From Desmonostoc vinosum HA7617-LM4 (GTDB taxonomy: Bacteria > Cyanobacteriota > Cyanobacteriia > Cyanobacteriales > Nostocaceae), in the NCBI GenBank assembly GCA_019359515.1, contig JAHHHC010000001.1, positions 124,001-188,000 of the forward strand: 64,000 nucleotides of DNA, in the 5' to 3' direction. Positions 26,867 to 37,154 of the stretch are shown one piece after another (the stretch's first letter is position 1; each line of letters begins with the position of its first letter). Under the pieces are notes generated by a model, which searched no databases, was not told where the DNA came from, and worked only from the letters and a program-made list of their open reading frames with translations. A program made the translations under genes and the position numbers.

Positions 26867-27778
26867 CTAATTCAAGAATACTGAACCGTTTCGCTGAATT
26901 CTCATTGCACTTCTACCTTCGCTTGCATCACCTGTTTCATTAAATCTGACTTCTAACATTCCTGCTTGTGAAGATGGTTGTGGAGTAACCAACAAAAATC
27001 CACCATCTTCTCGTTGGAATGTAATTGTAATTGGGGTGCTTAAACTTTTTAGCATTACATCCGACCTACCTTGTAGCGATCGCGGTGCAGTATCACCGAT
27101 TACTTGGTAAGTCACTTTAGCCATAGTATCATTTACCAACCTGACGTTAACCCTACCATCTGCTAGTGCGATCGTTGTAACGGGGGGTTGTTGTGGTGCT
27201 ACTAATGGTTGAGTTGTAGGGGTTTGTGGGCTGACTGGAACTGCTTGAGTGGGTCGATTTCTAGGGGTTCGTGGGCTAACTGGGACTGTTTGATTTGGTT
27301 GAGTTGTAGGGGTTTGTGGGCTGACTGGGACTGCTTGAGTGGGACTCGTCTCTCGTACTTGCTGTTGTTGGGTGAAAGCATTCGGTGGACACCCTTGAGG
27401 GACTAAGCTTCTACTGTTGAAAGGGTCTTCGTAAAAAACACGAGGGCAAGGATTAAGCGCTGTAGGAGTTCCTGTCTGGGGTATTTCTCCACCAACCCCT
27501 AGTCCAGGTTGAGAAGGTGTTGAGGTTGTAGGACTAACAGGAAGTAGCCCTTGAGCTGCTAATCTTTGAGTCAAAGCATTAGGTGGACATCCTTGAGGAA
27601 CCACAACTCGATTGTTGTGTGGTTCTTCATAAAAAATACTAGGACAGGGGTTAACTTTAGATGTAGGCTGCTGTGCTAAAGCTGCTTGAGGAATTACTGG
27701 CAAGCTAATTAGTAATCCTCCGCATATAGCACCGACTAATTCAGCCGACTTGCGGAAATTTTGACAATACTTATTCAT
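26867..27778 (-). CDS. Exported proline-rich protein with duplicated Cys motif
   Basis: 303 residues. A signal peptide ends at about residue 35 ('LPVIPQAALAQQ'). Two copies of a motif (NPCPxxFYEDPxNxRxxVPQGCPPNAxTQ form, at about 42-70 and 108-137) each carry two Cys residues. A Pro/Thr/Gln tract follows with three 'VPVSPQTPTTQP'-type repeats (about 147-195). The C-terminal 100 residues form a beta-rich domain ('LADGRVNVRLVNDTMAKVTY'). It looks like a periplasmic or surface protein. Family unknown. Confidence 0.75.
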   Translation of the reverse strand: MNKYCQNFRKSAELVGAICGGLLISLPVIPQAALAQQPTSKVNPCPSIFYEEPHNNRVVVPQGCPPNALTQRLAAQGLLPVSPTTSTPSQPGLGVGGEIPQTGTPTALNPCPRVFYEDPFNSRSLVPQGCPPNAFTQQQQVRETSPTQAVPVSPQTPTTQPNQTVPVSPRTPRNRPTQAVPVSPQTPTTQPLVAPQQPPVTTIALADGRVNVRLVNDTMAKVTYQVIGDTAPRSLQGRSDVMLKSLSTPITITFQREDGGFLLVTPQPSSQAGMLEVRFNETGDASEGRSAMRIQRNGSVFLN

Positions 27779-27955
27779 TTTTGCCTCCTGATAAAATATC
27801 TAAATACTAATTTGTAATTGAGAGAGTCAGATATTATCTGAATTTTCGGGCTTGAGAAAATTTAGTATTATTATGCTTGGCTAACAATGGCTAAAATTGA
27901 TGCCATTAAAATAGTAAACAAAACTAAAATAGTTTTGTCTAGATTCTATAAACTT

Positions 27956-28133
27956 AGAGGTTGTTTGAAAAGTCTAAATTAATACTAACCCCGGCGATTA
28001 GAAATCGCGACTATACAGACAAAACCCACCTCTGTGAGTTTCAAGAACTCGATTTTCCGTGTTTTCCAAAGGAGATGGACTTCGCTTGTGTAATAGCAAA
28101 TTATATTTGTCCAAAACTTTTCAAACATCCTCT
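27956..28133. mobile_element. MITE-like element, 178 bp
   Basis: The left end agaggttgtttgaaaagt and the right end acttttcaaacatcctct are inverted repeats matching at 17 of 18 positions. The trinucleotide tta flanks a 17-bp version of the ends on both sides, which could be a target duplication. The interior has no ORF. The rest of the 27779-28473 gap is A/T-rich and shows no gene. Confidence 0.75.
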
Positions 28134-28473
28134 TAAATAAGCTTTATCTTAAAACTATAAATACGTGATAACTATTTCCTCTAACCATAGAAGTGAAAAA
28201 ATAATAAATTTAAATATATTTTTCAGCCATAAGTAGGAAGTAAATTAGGGGCTAGGGATTAGAGGCTAGAGTGTAACTCATGCAATTAAAATTATGTGCC
28301 ATATCAAAGCCAACAGTTTGTACAACTACTTTAGAAAAATATAAAGAGTCATAAAAATATTAAACTGCTAGCCGCTCAAGTGATGGCTAAATATTGCACC
28401 TGTTGTTATATCAACTTAGTAAATAAGTTTATTTTTCTTCATCTGTCACAGGAAACAAATATTTATTGCAGAA

Positions 28474-29949
<1,476 letters not shown>

Positions 29950-30153
29950 ATTTTTGTAGTTAACGCAATCTCTTTTTTTACGTATTTATACAGTTAATTC
30001 ATAGTGATTTTTTTCATTTTTAGTGATTCTGCTGAGGTTTAATCTCTGCTTGGAGGTTAGAGTCTACTTGCAGTAAATCTACGGATGCTTGTTTCATTCT
30101 GTACGTAATAAATAGCAAGGTTTTGCTCACATCAACACTAAAAATCATCACTA

Positions 30154-33036
30154 ATGAGACTCACAATAAATATACGTATTATTTTTTTATGGTTGCTTTC
30201 ACCTACTATTCTAATAAAAGTAGTATTTACTGAAGTAGTTGCGATCGCCTTAGCATCAAACAATCAAAATGACATTGATGTAGTCGTAGTTCATAGTGCA
30301 ATCTCTAGTGAAAACTTTCAACCGTCTTTTAAAAGTTCGCATAAGTCGGTAACACAGCCAAAACAGAGTCAACCAAGCTTACCGAAAACAGCACAGCTAG
30401 GCGAGTTTATCATCGCTGATGTCATCCCCATCGAAGATTTTAAGGTACAACCTCCCAAACCACCCGAACGAGATGATAATGAACCGGAACCAGGCACAAC
30501 TAAACCATCAAATTTAAATCAAAAAAAACCATATACACCAACGCAACAAATCCTCATTCAGAAACTGCGTCAAGCTAAAAAGCAATATCAAAAAAAAGTA
30601 GTTCTTGATGCTCTTACATCTAGTGCTAGTAAATACTCTTGGATTGTTAATCCTACAGATAATCTGACTTTCAATGCTCAATCATTTAAACCTAATGAAG
30701 ACGAAAACTACATAGAGACAGAGATTAATATTAGAGAGTCACAAGAAAGTCAGATTATTGATAAATTTACATATGCTAATTTCCCAAAAAATGATCAATT
30801 TTATTGGGTTATTAATAATAATCGGTTGGTATTTGAAACTATAGGTTCACAAGCGGGTGTTATTTATCAAGGAAGAGAAACAGACACATACATCACTCAA
30901 AATGTGACATCAAGTCAATCATTTTGGGGATTGCAAACCCTGGTAAGCTTACCATCTGATTTTGAAGCTTTAGATGGAGAAGTTGATAGTAACTTGTCTA
31001 TCGTTTCCATCGCAGGACAAGTAATTAATCCTCAAAATATACCTGCTGGCAGAGTTGTAATTAATAGCGGCGTTGATTTACAAAGCGCTAACGTCACAGT
31101 ATTAGAAAATCGTACACCAATTATTGGTAGCGGTTCTACTTATAGCCCCGATGGTGGCGAAGCTTTATTCCAAGCCTTAGATGCTAGCAATACTCCTCAA
31201 ATTATCCAAGGCTTCCCAACAATTGACTTAAAACCTCTGTTAGACGATGGCAACACTAGACTCCGAGAAGGAGAAATCATTCCCAATAACGTATTAGAAG
31301 CAGCTGGTATTTTTTGGGGAGACATTATTACTGGAGAAGGCTTTGGTTTTTCAGCCCCAGTGACTTCATCACCAGGTATTAAGATTGCTCAGCGTAGCAA
31401 ATTTGATAACTATGATTTATTGAATATAGCAGTCAATCCTTTCCTTACCCCAACAGAAAGAGATTTACATTATCTGAATTCTTTATTTTGGGTATCTTTT
31501 GGCAAAAGGACACCCACCGCTGAGACTCTATCTGAAGAACAAGAAACTTATAATTGGTACAGATTCTACGTCAGCTATCCTCATAACCGTAGTATCTTGC
31601 AATATGATCCTGTAGAAGTTAGTGCCACTTATTCTAATATTTTTGCTGCTCCAGGATTTTCTCTAACACTGAATGCCAGCGATGTTAGTATTGATTCTAC
31701 GCAAACTATTAATTCCACATTAGGAATGGCATTGGGTGGAATTTTTGAAGCGATTGAAATCGATAAAATTGACCAAAGCTTAGCAGAAGCCCGTCAAGCA
31801 TTTAAGAATGGAGAAGGTTTTGCACCTTTAAATACAGCTGCAAAACCTTTTCAAAGAAGACAAATTAATCAAAGACTGAATCGTACCTTAGCTTATGCTA
31901 ATTCAGCAAGTCGCCTAGCACAAGTTTCTGGAACTTTCACACTACCAAGCAAAATTAATCCTAATGACTCGAATATCCTACAAATAAGGACAGGGAATCA
32001 TCGACGAGCAGTTCAGTTTTTAGAAAGAAAAATTAAACTTTTAGTTCCAGGTGATACATACTTCTCACAATTAAATCTTTCTAACGAAAAGTTTGGCCCT
32101 CTGACTTTTGCTGGAATTCCAGTACCTTTGAATAACACTTCAATTAATCCTATAAATGAGTCTTCTGCTGCACAAATTATTGTTACCGACTCTCAAGGAA
32201 GACAATTTGTACAGAATTATAACTCTGAGGATAATACAGTCATACCGCTTAACGTCCGTTCATTTGATTTAGCATTCGATTATATGGAACTCACCAGAGT
32301 TGACAAAATAGGTACTACTTTTAAAAACTTTTCTGGTGATTTATTATTGCCTTCTGTTGAGCTATTAACAGCAGGCTCGTCAGGTGACTTTAACTATAGC
32401 GCTAGTTTAGGAACTTGGTTCAATATAGATGCTAACTCAGCCCCAGGCGTTGATAACAATAATTTGGGGTTAGAAGAACCAAGTTTTGGTATATATAGTA
32501 ATATTTTACTTAACTATATTAAGACATATGTACATTTAGACTCAGCAAAAAGACCTGTTGCGATCGATAATCATGTACCATTTTTGAGAATTACCTGGAA
32601 TAGCGCTTCAAATAGAAATAATCCTTTTACTACTTTCCTGAGTTACTTTTTTGAACATCAAGAAAAGACATTTGGATACTCTTTATCTCCTGGCATAGCA
32701 TTTGTTGAAGATAACAGTAATGGAGAATTATTAGGACTTTTTAATGGACAGTTTAGTACTAGCAGTGGTTTGAATCTTAAAGCAAGTTTAGAGCTAGGTA
32801 AAGAAACTTTCTTTGAAATCCAAGGTTTGCATAGAGTAGTTCCTAACTTTTCTCTTGGAACTTATTTTAAAAATTACAGTGTGGGCAATAGAGGTTTGAA
32901 TACTAGAGTTTCTGGTTTTACCTATGGAGGTATTTTCAAGTATAACTTTCCCGACAATAATGTTTTTATAGAAACCAGAATTGGTACAGGCGATAGTGGA
33001 TTTGAACTTCAGCTTCAAGGTGGTTATCGATTCTAA
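30154..33036 (+). CDS. Large exported protein, possible outer-membrane beta-barrel
   Basis: 960 residues. A signal peptide lies at about 1-32 ('RIIFLWLLSPTILIKVVFTE'). A Pro-rich polar segment (about 85-130) and a large Asn/Ser/Thr-rich middle follow. The C-terminal ~250 residues show alternating strands ('LNLKASLELGKETFFEIQG', 'VSGFTYGGIFKYNFPD', 'NVFIETRIGTG') and end 'GFELQLQGGYRF'. The terminal Phe after an alternating strand is the usual signal of outer-membrane barrels. I do not recognise the family. It converges on the array of small secreted paralogs at 33157-36465, which may be its substrates or partners. Confidence 0.65.
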   Translation: MRLTINIRIIFLWLLSPTILIKVVFTEVVAIALASNNQNDIDVVVVHSAISSENFQPSFKSSHKSVTQPKQSQPSLPKTAQLGEFIIADVIPIEDFKVQPPKPPERDDNEPEPGTTKPSNLNQKKPYTPTQQILIQKLRQAKKQYQKKVVLDALTSSASKYSWIVNPTDNLTFNAQSFKPNEDENYIETEINIRESQESQIIDKFTYANFPKNDQFYWVINNNRLVFETIGSQAGVIYQGRETDTYITQNVTSSQSFWGLQTLVSLPSDFEALDGEVDSNLSIVSIAGQVINPQNIPAGRVVINSGVDLQSANVTVLENRTPIIGSGSTYSPDGGEALFQALDASNTPQIIQGFPTIDLKPLLDDGNTRLREGEIIPNNVLEAAGIFWGDIITGEGFGFSAPVTSSPGIKIAQRSKFDNYDLLNIAVNPFLTPTERDLHYLNSLFWVSFGKRTPTAETLSEEQETYNWYRFYVSYPHNRSILQYDPVEVSATYSNIFAAPGFSLTLNASDVSIDSTQTINSTLGMALGGIFEAIEIDKIDQSLAEARQAFKNGEGFAPLNTAAKPFQRRQINQRLNRTLAYANSASRLAQVSGTFTLPSKINPNDSNILQIRTGNHRRAVQFLERKIKLLVPGDTYFSQLNLSNEKFGPLTFAGIPVPLNNTSINPINESSAAQIIVTDSQGRQFVQNYNSEDNTVIPLNVRSFDLAFDYMELTRVDKIGTTFKNFSGDLLLPSVELLTAGSSGDFNYSASLGTWFNIDANSAPGVDNNNLGLEEPSFGIYSNILLNYIKTYVHLDSAKRPVAIDNHVPFLRITWNSASNRNNPFTTFLSYFFEHQEKTFGYSLSPGIAFVEDNSNGELLGLFNGQFSTSSGLNLKASLELGKETFFEIQGLHRVVPNFSLGTYFKNYSVGNRGLNTRVSGFTYGGIFKYNFPDNNVFIETRIGTGDSGFELQLQGGYRF

Positions 33037-33156
33037 TTTTAGTGTTTGTAGATGCGCCTGATGTAGTAGACATGATCAATCATGCAAAGTATAAAAATCG
33101 CCTATTTAATATTCCTGAAGCACTTTGCAGTATAGCAATTACGAATTACGCAAAGT

Positions 33157-33606
33157 TTATTCCATAGCTCCTGATAAATCTTGAAATCCACCCGCCTGAA
33201 TAATAGCTGCTGCATCTTCTAGGTTGTTGACGTTTTTTAAAGCTTGCACTGTTTGCCCTGTCACAGAGACAAAGGGATTATTATTAATAGTTGTAGTACT
33301 TGCAGGTGTTCCCGCAGAAATAGAAAGAGATTTTATACTTTCATTAGTTGTGCCTAAATTGTTAAAAGTGGGTGTAATTGTCAAAGTAGGGTTAGAACCT
33401 GAGTTAAAATACAGACCTTCCGGTAAGAACACTTCACCACTCAAGCTTTGATAAGCACCAGAAGGCCGGACTATTGTTACAGCACTACGGACAACAGCTT
33501 GGTCTGCATTTGCTGGAGCTATCAACAAATTACTTATACCTGCTAAGCTCAATAGGCAAGCACTTCCTTTGATTGTTATAGATAATTGGCTAAATAATTT
33601 ATTCAT
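33157..33606 (-). CDS. Small secreted paralog 1 (most divergent)
   Basis: 149 residues. The signal peptide ends near 'LLIAPANA-DQ'. The shared plan of the four-gene family is visible: 'VRSAVTIVRPSG' after the signal, then 'LSGEVFLPEGLYFNSG', 'LTITPTFNNLGTTNESIKSL' and the C-terminal 'EDAAAIIQAGG'. It differs most from the others and ends 'DLSGAME' rather than 'GLE'. It is convergent with the 960-residue exported protein. Function unknown. Confidence 0.75.
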   Translation of the reverse strand: MNKLFSQLSITIKGSACLLSLAGISNLLIAPANADQAVVRSAVTIVRPSGAYQSLSGEVFLPEGLYFNSGSNPTLTITPTFNNLGTTNESIKSLSISAGTPASTTTINNNPFVSVTGQTVQALKNVNNLEDAAAIIQAGGFQDLSGAME

Positions 33607-33821
33607 GATTCATCAACTCTTGATATTTTTTGGTTTCACGCCATGCACAAATTCCTCCAAAGTGTCATTCCATGTGGCATGGCAGCATTAGAGTTAAGCA
33701 TGGCGTGGTTTTGTATTTGTAATCTAATCATGACTTTTAATCAGGATTTGAGTACTACGATACTGAAATTTTTTGTAGTATTAAAGTTAACTAAAAGGGA
33801 AAGCAATTCAATACCAAAAAA

Positions 33822-33847
33822 CCCGGTTTCTTATTGCAGAAATCGGG
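33822..33847 (-). terminator. Possible minus-strand terminator
   Basis: A stem cccggtttct / agaaatcggg with one wobble pair and a 6-nt loop is followed on the minus strand by a T run (33815-33820). It lies between secreted paralogs 2 and 1. A related cccggcttct hairpin is at 41579-41609. Confidence 0.45.
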
Positions 33848-34165
33848 CTTTCGTATATTTATTGTTATTTGAATACTGACAATTGCTGAAAATAAATAAA
33901 ATTATTATACAAAATTCTCTTTCAGTATTTTTAATAGCTGCCAGTAGTGGATTGTTTCACTGTATTAGATTGAAGAGGTATAGGTTAGATTTCGTTCCTC
34001 AACCCAACCTAATAGCGAGGCAAGCTTAAAATATTGGGTTCAAAAAATCTAGGTTACTCAACCCAACAAATTAAACTTGCTGTGCCACTACAATTTTTTG
34101 CATTATTTTAGCTGTGTCAGTTTAGTAGAGTGTGTTGTCGCCAAGCGTCGCACCACCAATAATTT

Positions 34166-34297
34166 TAGGTGCGTTAGGACTGATGTCCATAACGCACCTA
34201 ACCAGATTCCTTATTTTTAAACACTAAAGTGCTTAGGCATCAAGTAAAAATAAGTAGTGCGAGCATCTTGCTCGCGCGGGCAAGATGCCCGCACTAC
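34166..34297. repeat. Two REP-like palindromes
   Basis: 34166-34200 folds as taggtgcgtta / taacgcaccta with an inner ggac/gtcc. 34254-34297 folds as gtagtgcgagcatcttgct / ggcaagatgcccgcactac. Both are of the kind scattered through cyanobacterial genomes; half copies occur near 10077 and 36685. The remainder of the 33607-34358 gap has no recognised gene. Confidence 0.7.
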
Positions 34298-34358
34298 AAA
34301 TATTAAATTGTTCAACTTATTTTTACATGAATCCTTACTACAAACTATCAAAATAAAT

Positions 34359-34793
34359 CTATTCCAAACCGTCAACGCCAGCAGCGGCTTTGATAATAGC
34401 AGCTGCATCATCAATGGTTACAGCGTTCACACCAGGAGCAGTATTAGTACCTCTGAGAATAGCTACAACAGCATCAGATAATGAACCTGGTACACCTGTA
34501 CTTTCATTTCCACCTGCATTGAAGGACAGACTGCTTACAGATTGATTGGTGTTTCCTTGATTCATGTAAACAGGTGTAACTGTTAAAGTTGCACCTTCCG
34601 GCCCTGTGAAATAGTAACCATTAGGTAGCAGCACCTCACCGCTGATACTTTCTGTCAAAGAACTTGGTCTAGTAACTGAAACAGCAGCACGAGCCGCTGC
34701 TTGGTCTGCATTTGCGGGGGCTACTAAGAAGTTACCAGCACCAATCAAACTTAACAAACCAATACTGCCCTTAAGAATTACAGATACTTTCAT
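34359..34793 (-). CDS. Small secreted paralog 2
   Basis: 144 residues from the ATG at 34793 (GGAGAG about 10 nt upstream). The signal peptide runs 'MKVSVILKGSIGLLSLIGAG', with cleavage at 'ANA-DQ'. The mature protein of about 120 residues has 'AARAAVSVTRPSSLTESISG', 'EVLLPNGYYF', 'TVTPVYMNQGNTNQSVSSLS' and 'TIDDAAAIIKAAAGVDGLE'. The predicted promoter (tatatt, about 50 nt upstream of the start codon) is shared with paralog 4. No Cys is present in the mature part. Function unknown. Confidence 0.8.
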   Translation of the reverse strand: MKVSVILKGSIGLLSLIGAGNFLVAPANADQAAARAAVSVTRPSSLTESISGEVLLPNGYYFTGPEGATLTVTPVYMNQGNTNQSVSSLSFNAGGNESTGVPGSLSDAVVAILRGTNTAPGVNAVTIDDAAAIIKAAAGVDGLE

Positions 34794-35005
34794 GATCAAC
34801 AATCTCTCCGTATTACTTGTCTTTGTGTAATCAATATAACCTTATTTGTGGAGAGTAGTTTCAGTAGTAAAACTGGAGTTTGTTAGTACATAAGTAGTAT
34901 TAATAAACACATAGGATAAAATATTTTTATAGTGTAAGATATATAGAAAATTTTTTAGTGTTTTTATTACGTGCTAAATTTAGCAGCTGCTAGTGCAATA
35001 AACAA

Positions 35006-35128
35006 GCCGGACAATTTCTTAAACTCCAGAAATATTAACCCTGCTTCCAGTTTGAAACCTGTACTTTTTCTTCGAGTTAGTCTATGGTTGCAGTAAAAAT
35101 TTTGTCCGGCTTTATAGTGTGTAAACTG
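35006..35128 (-). repeat. Conserved 3' region of secreted paralog 3, inverted repeat ends
   Basis: The ends gccggacaa and ttgtccggc are perfect inverted repeats 35006-35110, and the block reaches the stop codon of paralog 3. A similar block (cccggacaatttt ... tagtgtgtaaact) follows paralog 4 at 35897-36016. Gene and 3' region were therefore probably duplicated together. Confidence 0.65.
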
Positions 35129-35782
35129 TTACTCTAAACCTTCAGTACTAGCAGCGGCTTTGATGATAGCTGCTGCATCGTCCACAGTAGGAGCTTTAAC
35201 GCCAGAATTGTCACCTTGGAGTATATCTACAACAGCACCAGCGACTGTCCCAGAGGTACTTGTGGCTGTGGGTGTACCTGCATTGAAGGATAAACCAGTT
35301 AAGGATTGGTTAGTTTGTCCTCCGTTAGCATAGTTGGGTGTAATTACTAAAGTTTTACCAGGTGTCCCGGGTATTTCAGCGCTTCCAGGCGTTCCTCCTG
35401 ACAAGAATACTGCATAGAATGGACTGCCTGGGGAGGGTTGGTAACATGGATTGCCGCCACATGTTGAGAGTGTTGCACCTGGTGGTACAGGAATGGCACC
35501 ACCACCAGAATTGTAGTATTGAGTAGGAGGTGTTGGAGGTACGGCGGGAGTTGTAGGAACTGCTGGTATTCCTTGGAAGTAATAACCATTAGGCACAAGC
35601 ACTTCGCCAGCAACACTTTCAGTTAAACCAGTGGGTCTAGTAACTGTAGCAGCACTGCGAGCAGCACCTTGTTGGCCTGCACTCGCAGGTATTGCTAAGA
35701 AATTACTAGCACCAGCTACAGCTAATAGACAAATAATGCTTCTTTTAAGGATTGCAGAGTAATTAACGTCAAATAGTGTCAT
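35129..35782 (-). CDS. Small secreted paralog 3 with Pro/Gly-rich insertion
   Basis: 217 residues. The signal peptide ends near 'FLAIPASA-GQ'. It has the same plan as paralogs 2 and 4 ('SAATVTRPTGLTESVAGEVL', 'VPNGYYF', 'LVITPNYANGGQTNQSLTGL', 'TVDDAAAIIKAAASTEGLE'). An extra stretch of about 70 residues, rich in Pro, Gly and Thr and with two Cys ('STCGGNPCYQPSPG'), is inserted right after 'GYYF'. The insertion site is a loop in the family plan. A 14-bp inverted repeat lies in its leader (35806-35852). Function unknown. Confidence 0.8.
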   Translation of the reverse strand: MTLFDVNYSAILKRSIICLLAVAGASNFLAIPASAGQQGAARSAATVTRPTGLTESVAGEVLVPNGYYFQGIPAVPTTPAVPPTPPTQYYNSGGGAIPVPPGATLSTCGGNPCYQPSPGSPFYAVFLSGGTPGSAEIPGTPGKTLVITPNYANGGQTNQSLTGLSFNAGTPTATSTSGTVAGAVVDILQGDNSGVKAPTVDDAAAIIKAAASTEGLE

Positions 35783-35805
35783 TTTCTTTTTTCAATATGT
35801 GAAAA

Positions 35806-35852
35806 ACATGTAGAAAAGATGCATAGTATCCCAACTGCTCTTTTCTACATGT
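35806..35852 (-). promoter_or_regulatory. 14-bp inverted repeat in the paralog 3 leader
   Basis: acatgtagaaaaga and tcttttctacatgt are perfect inverted repeats separated by 19 nt, ending 24 nt before the start codon. It could be an operator or an RNA hairpin. It is absent from the leaders of the other three paralogs. Confidence 0.5.
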
Positions 35853-35896
35853 GTTTTACTCAACTGCTAAATCAACAGTTGTCAGTCTCTAGATAA

Positions 35897-36016
35897 CCCG
35901 GACAATTTTCTAAAGCCTAGAAGGCATTAATTTCTATTTCAGCTAGCTTGAAATCTGTAATTTTGCCTTTTCTAGTTAGTCTACGCTTTTGTCTGGATTT
36001 TTGTAGTGTGTAAACT
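35897..36016 (-). repeat. Conserved 3' region of secreted paralog 4
   Basis: It matches 35006-35128 in order and spacing (cggacaattt, ttgaaatctgta, gttagtcta, tagtgtgtaaact). The inverted ends have decayed (ccggacaa / ttgtctgg). Confidence 0.6.
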
Positions 36017-36036
36017 TGTGTAGTGCAAAACTGAGT

Positions 36037-36465
36037 TTATTCTAAACCATCAGCGCCAGCAGCAGCTTTGATGATAGCAGCTGCATCATCAATAGTTGTA
36101 GCGTTAACGTTAGGATTGTCACCTTGGAGTATATCGATAACGACACCAGCAATTGTACCTGCGCTATTTGTAGCCATCGGCGTACCAGCGTTGAAAGCTA
36201 AACCTGTCAGGGATTGGTTGGTTTCTCCCTCGTTGGTATAGGTAGGTGTAACTGTCATAGTATTGCCGCCTGTACCACCAAAATAATAACCTTTAGGTAG
36301 TAACACTTCACCACTCAGGCTTTCAGTAACACTACCAGGTCTGGTAACTGTAGCAGAAGCGCGAGCAGCAGCTTGGTCTGCTTTTGCTTGCTCTGCCAAT
36401 AAACCACCAGCACCAACCAAACCTAACAAACAAATGCTTCCTTTAACGATTGCAGATACTTTCAT
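36037..36465 (-). CDS. Small secreted paralog 4
   Basis: 142 residues with GAGGAG 9 nt before the ATG. The signal peptide is 'MKVSAIVKGSICLLGLVGAG', with cleavage after 'QAKA-DQ'. The mature part has 'AARASATVTRPGSVTESLSG', 'EVLLPKGYYFGGTGG', 'TVTPTYTNEGETNQSLTGLA', 'VVIDILQGDNPN' and 'TIDDAAAIIKAAAGADGLE'. It is the most compact form of the family and a good reference for it. A tatatt box and a tactgaaa/actact motif upstream are shared with paralog 2. It is divergent from the TPR-GT41 gene. Function unknown. Confidence 0.8.
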   Translation of the reverse strand: MKVSAIVKGSICLLGLVGAGGLLAEQAKADQAAARASATVTRPGSVTESLSGEVLLPKGYYFGGTGGNTMTVTPTYTNEGETNQSLTGLAFNAGTPMATNSAGTIAGVVIDILQGDNPNVNATTIDDAAAIIKAAAGADGLE

Positions 36466-36519
36466 GTTTACGAACTCCTCGTCGTTGTGTGTATCTTTGC
36501 GCTCTTAATATAGCCTTCA

Positions 36520-36550
36520 CTTTCAGTAGTAGTTTCAGTGTAAATGCTGA
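36520..36550 (-). promoter_or_regulatory. Promoter-like motif shared by secreted paralogs 2 and 4
   Basis: Reading on the minus strand, 'actgaaactactactgaaag' lies before ggctatatta. Upstream of paralog 2 the corresponding order is 'ttactactgaaactact' then ggttatattg (about 34835-34875). The tatatt element is a plausible -10 box. Predicted by eye only. Confidence 0.4.
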
Positions 36551-36684
36551 ATTTTTTAGGAGAATTACTGGTGTTAAATTTTGAATATTAATGGGCATAA
36601 TTTCTAATATTGATTTTAAGTTCAGTGTTGTATTTTTCGATAAATACGGTAAATATGGACTCATATTTGATTTTTGAAATATAC

Positions 36685-36761
36685 GTAGGGTGCGTTATGA
36701 CATAGGCTAACGCACCGTGCAAAGGCTTTGGTGCTGTACTCTCGCCGATAACACACCCTAC
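36685..36761. repeat. REP-like palindromic element
   Basis: gtagggtgcgttat and ataacacaccctac form imperfect inverted ends (13 of 14), with an inner tgcgttat/ctaacgca pair. The rest of the 36466-37154 region, between divergent genes, is A/T-rich; it must hold promoters for both sides, but no clear boxes were assigned. Confidence 0.65.
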
Positions 36762-37154
36762 AGATACTTAGATTTTTTCAGAAGTCAAATCGGATTCCTA
36801 TAGAAATTTAAGATTAATTCTTAGTTAAATAATTTCTATTGCTGTTTTTGAGTAAGTAACTTTATACAGAGTATTTTTATACAGTTAAGTAACTAACAAG
36901 ATAAATTCAGCAAAAGTACTGATGTCACATCGAAATTTTGATGATGTACTAGGTATCGCTTGTGATATTTACGCGATATGCAACTTTCTCTTGAGTTCCT
37001 AATTTAGTGAGGCTACGGTGTACACGCAAGTTTGAATTGGTAGTCAGCAGTGGTGTGACTTCGTTAAATAATTCGTAGTTAAAAAGCTTGCTTGAGAAAC
37101 AGTTGCATATTGCGTAATGTTTTTAATTTTACTTATCAACTTGGGGCTAAATGC

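Noticed and set aside
33643-33879. Plus-strand 78-codon frame between secreted genes
   Set aside because: It spans a hairpin with a terminator-like tail, has no ribosome-binding site and a random-looking composition.
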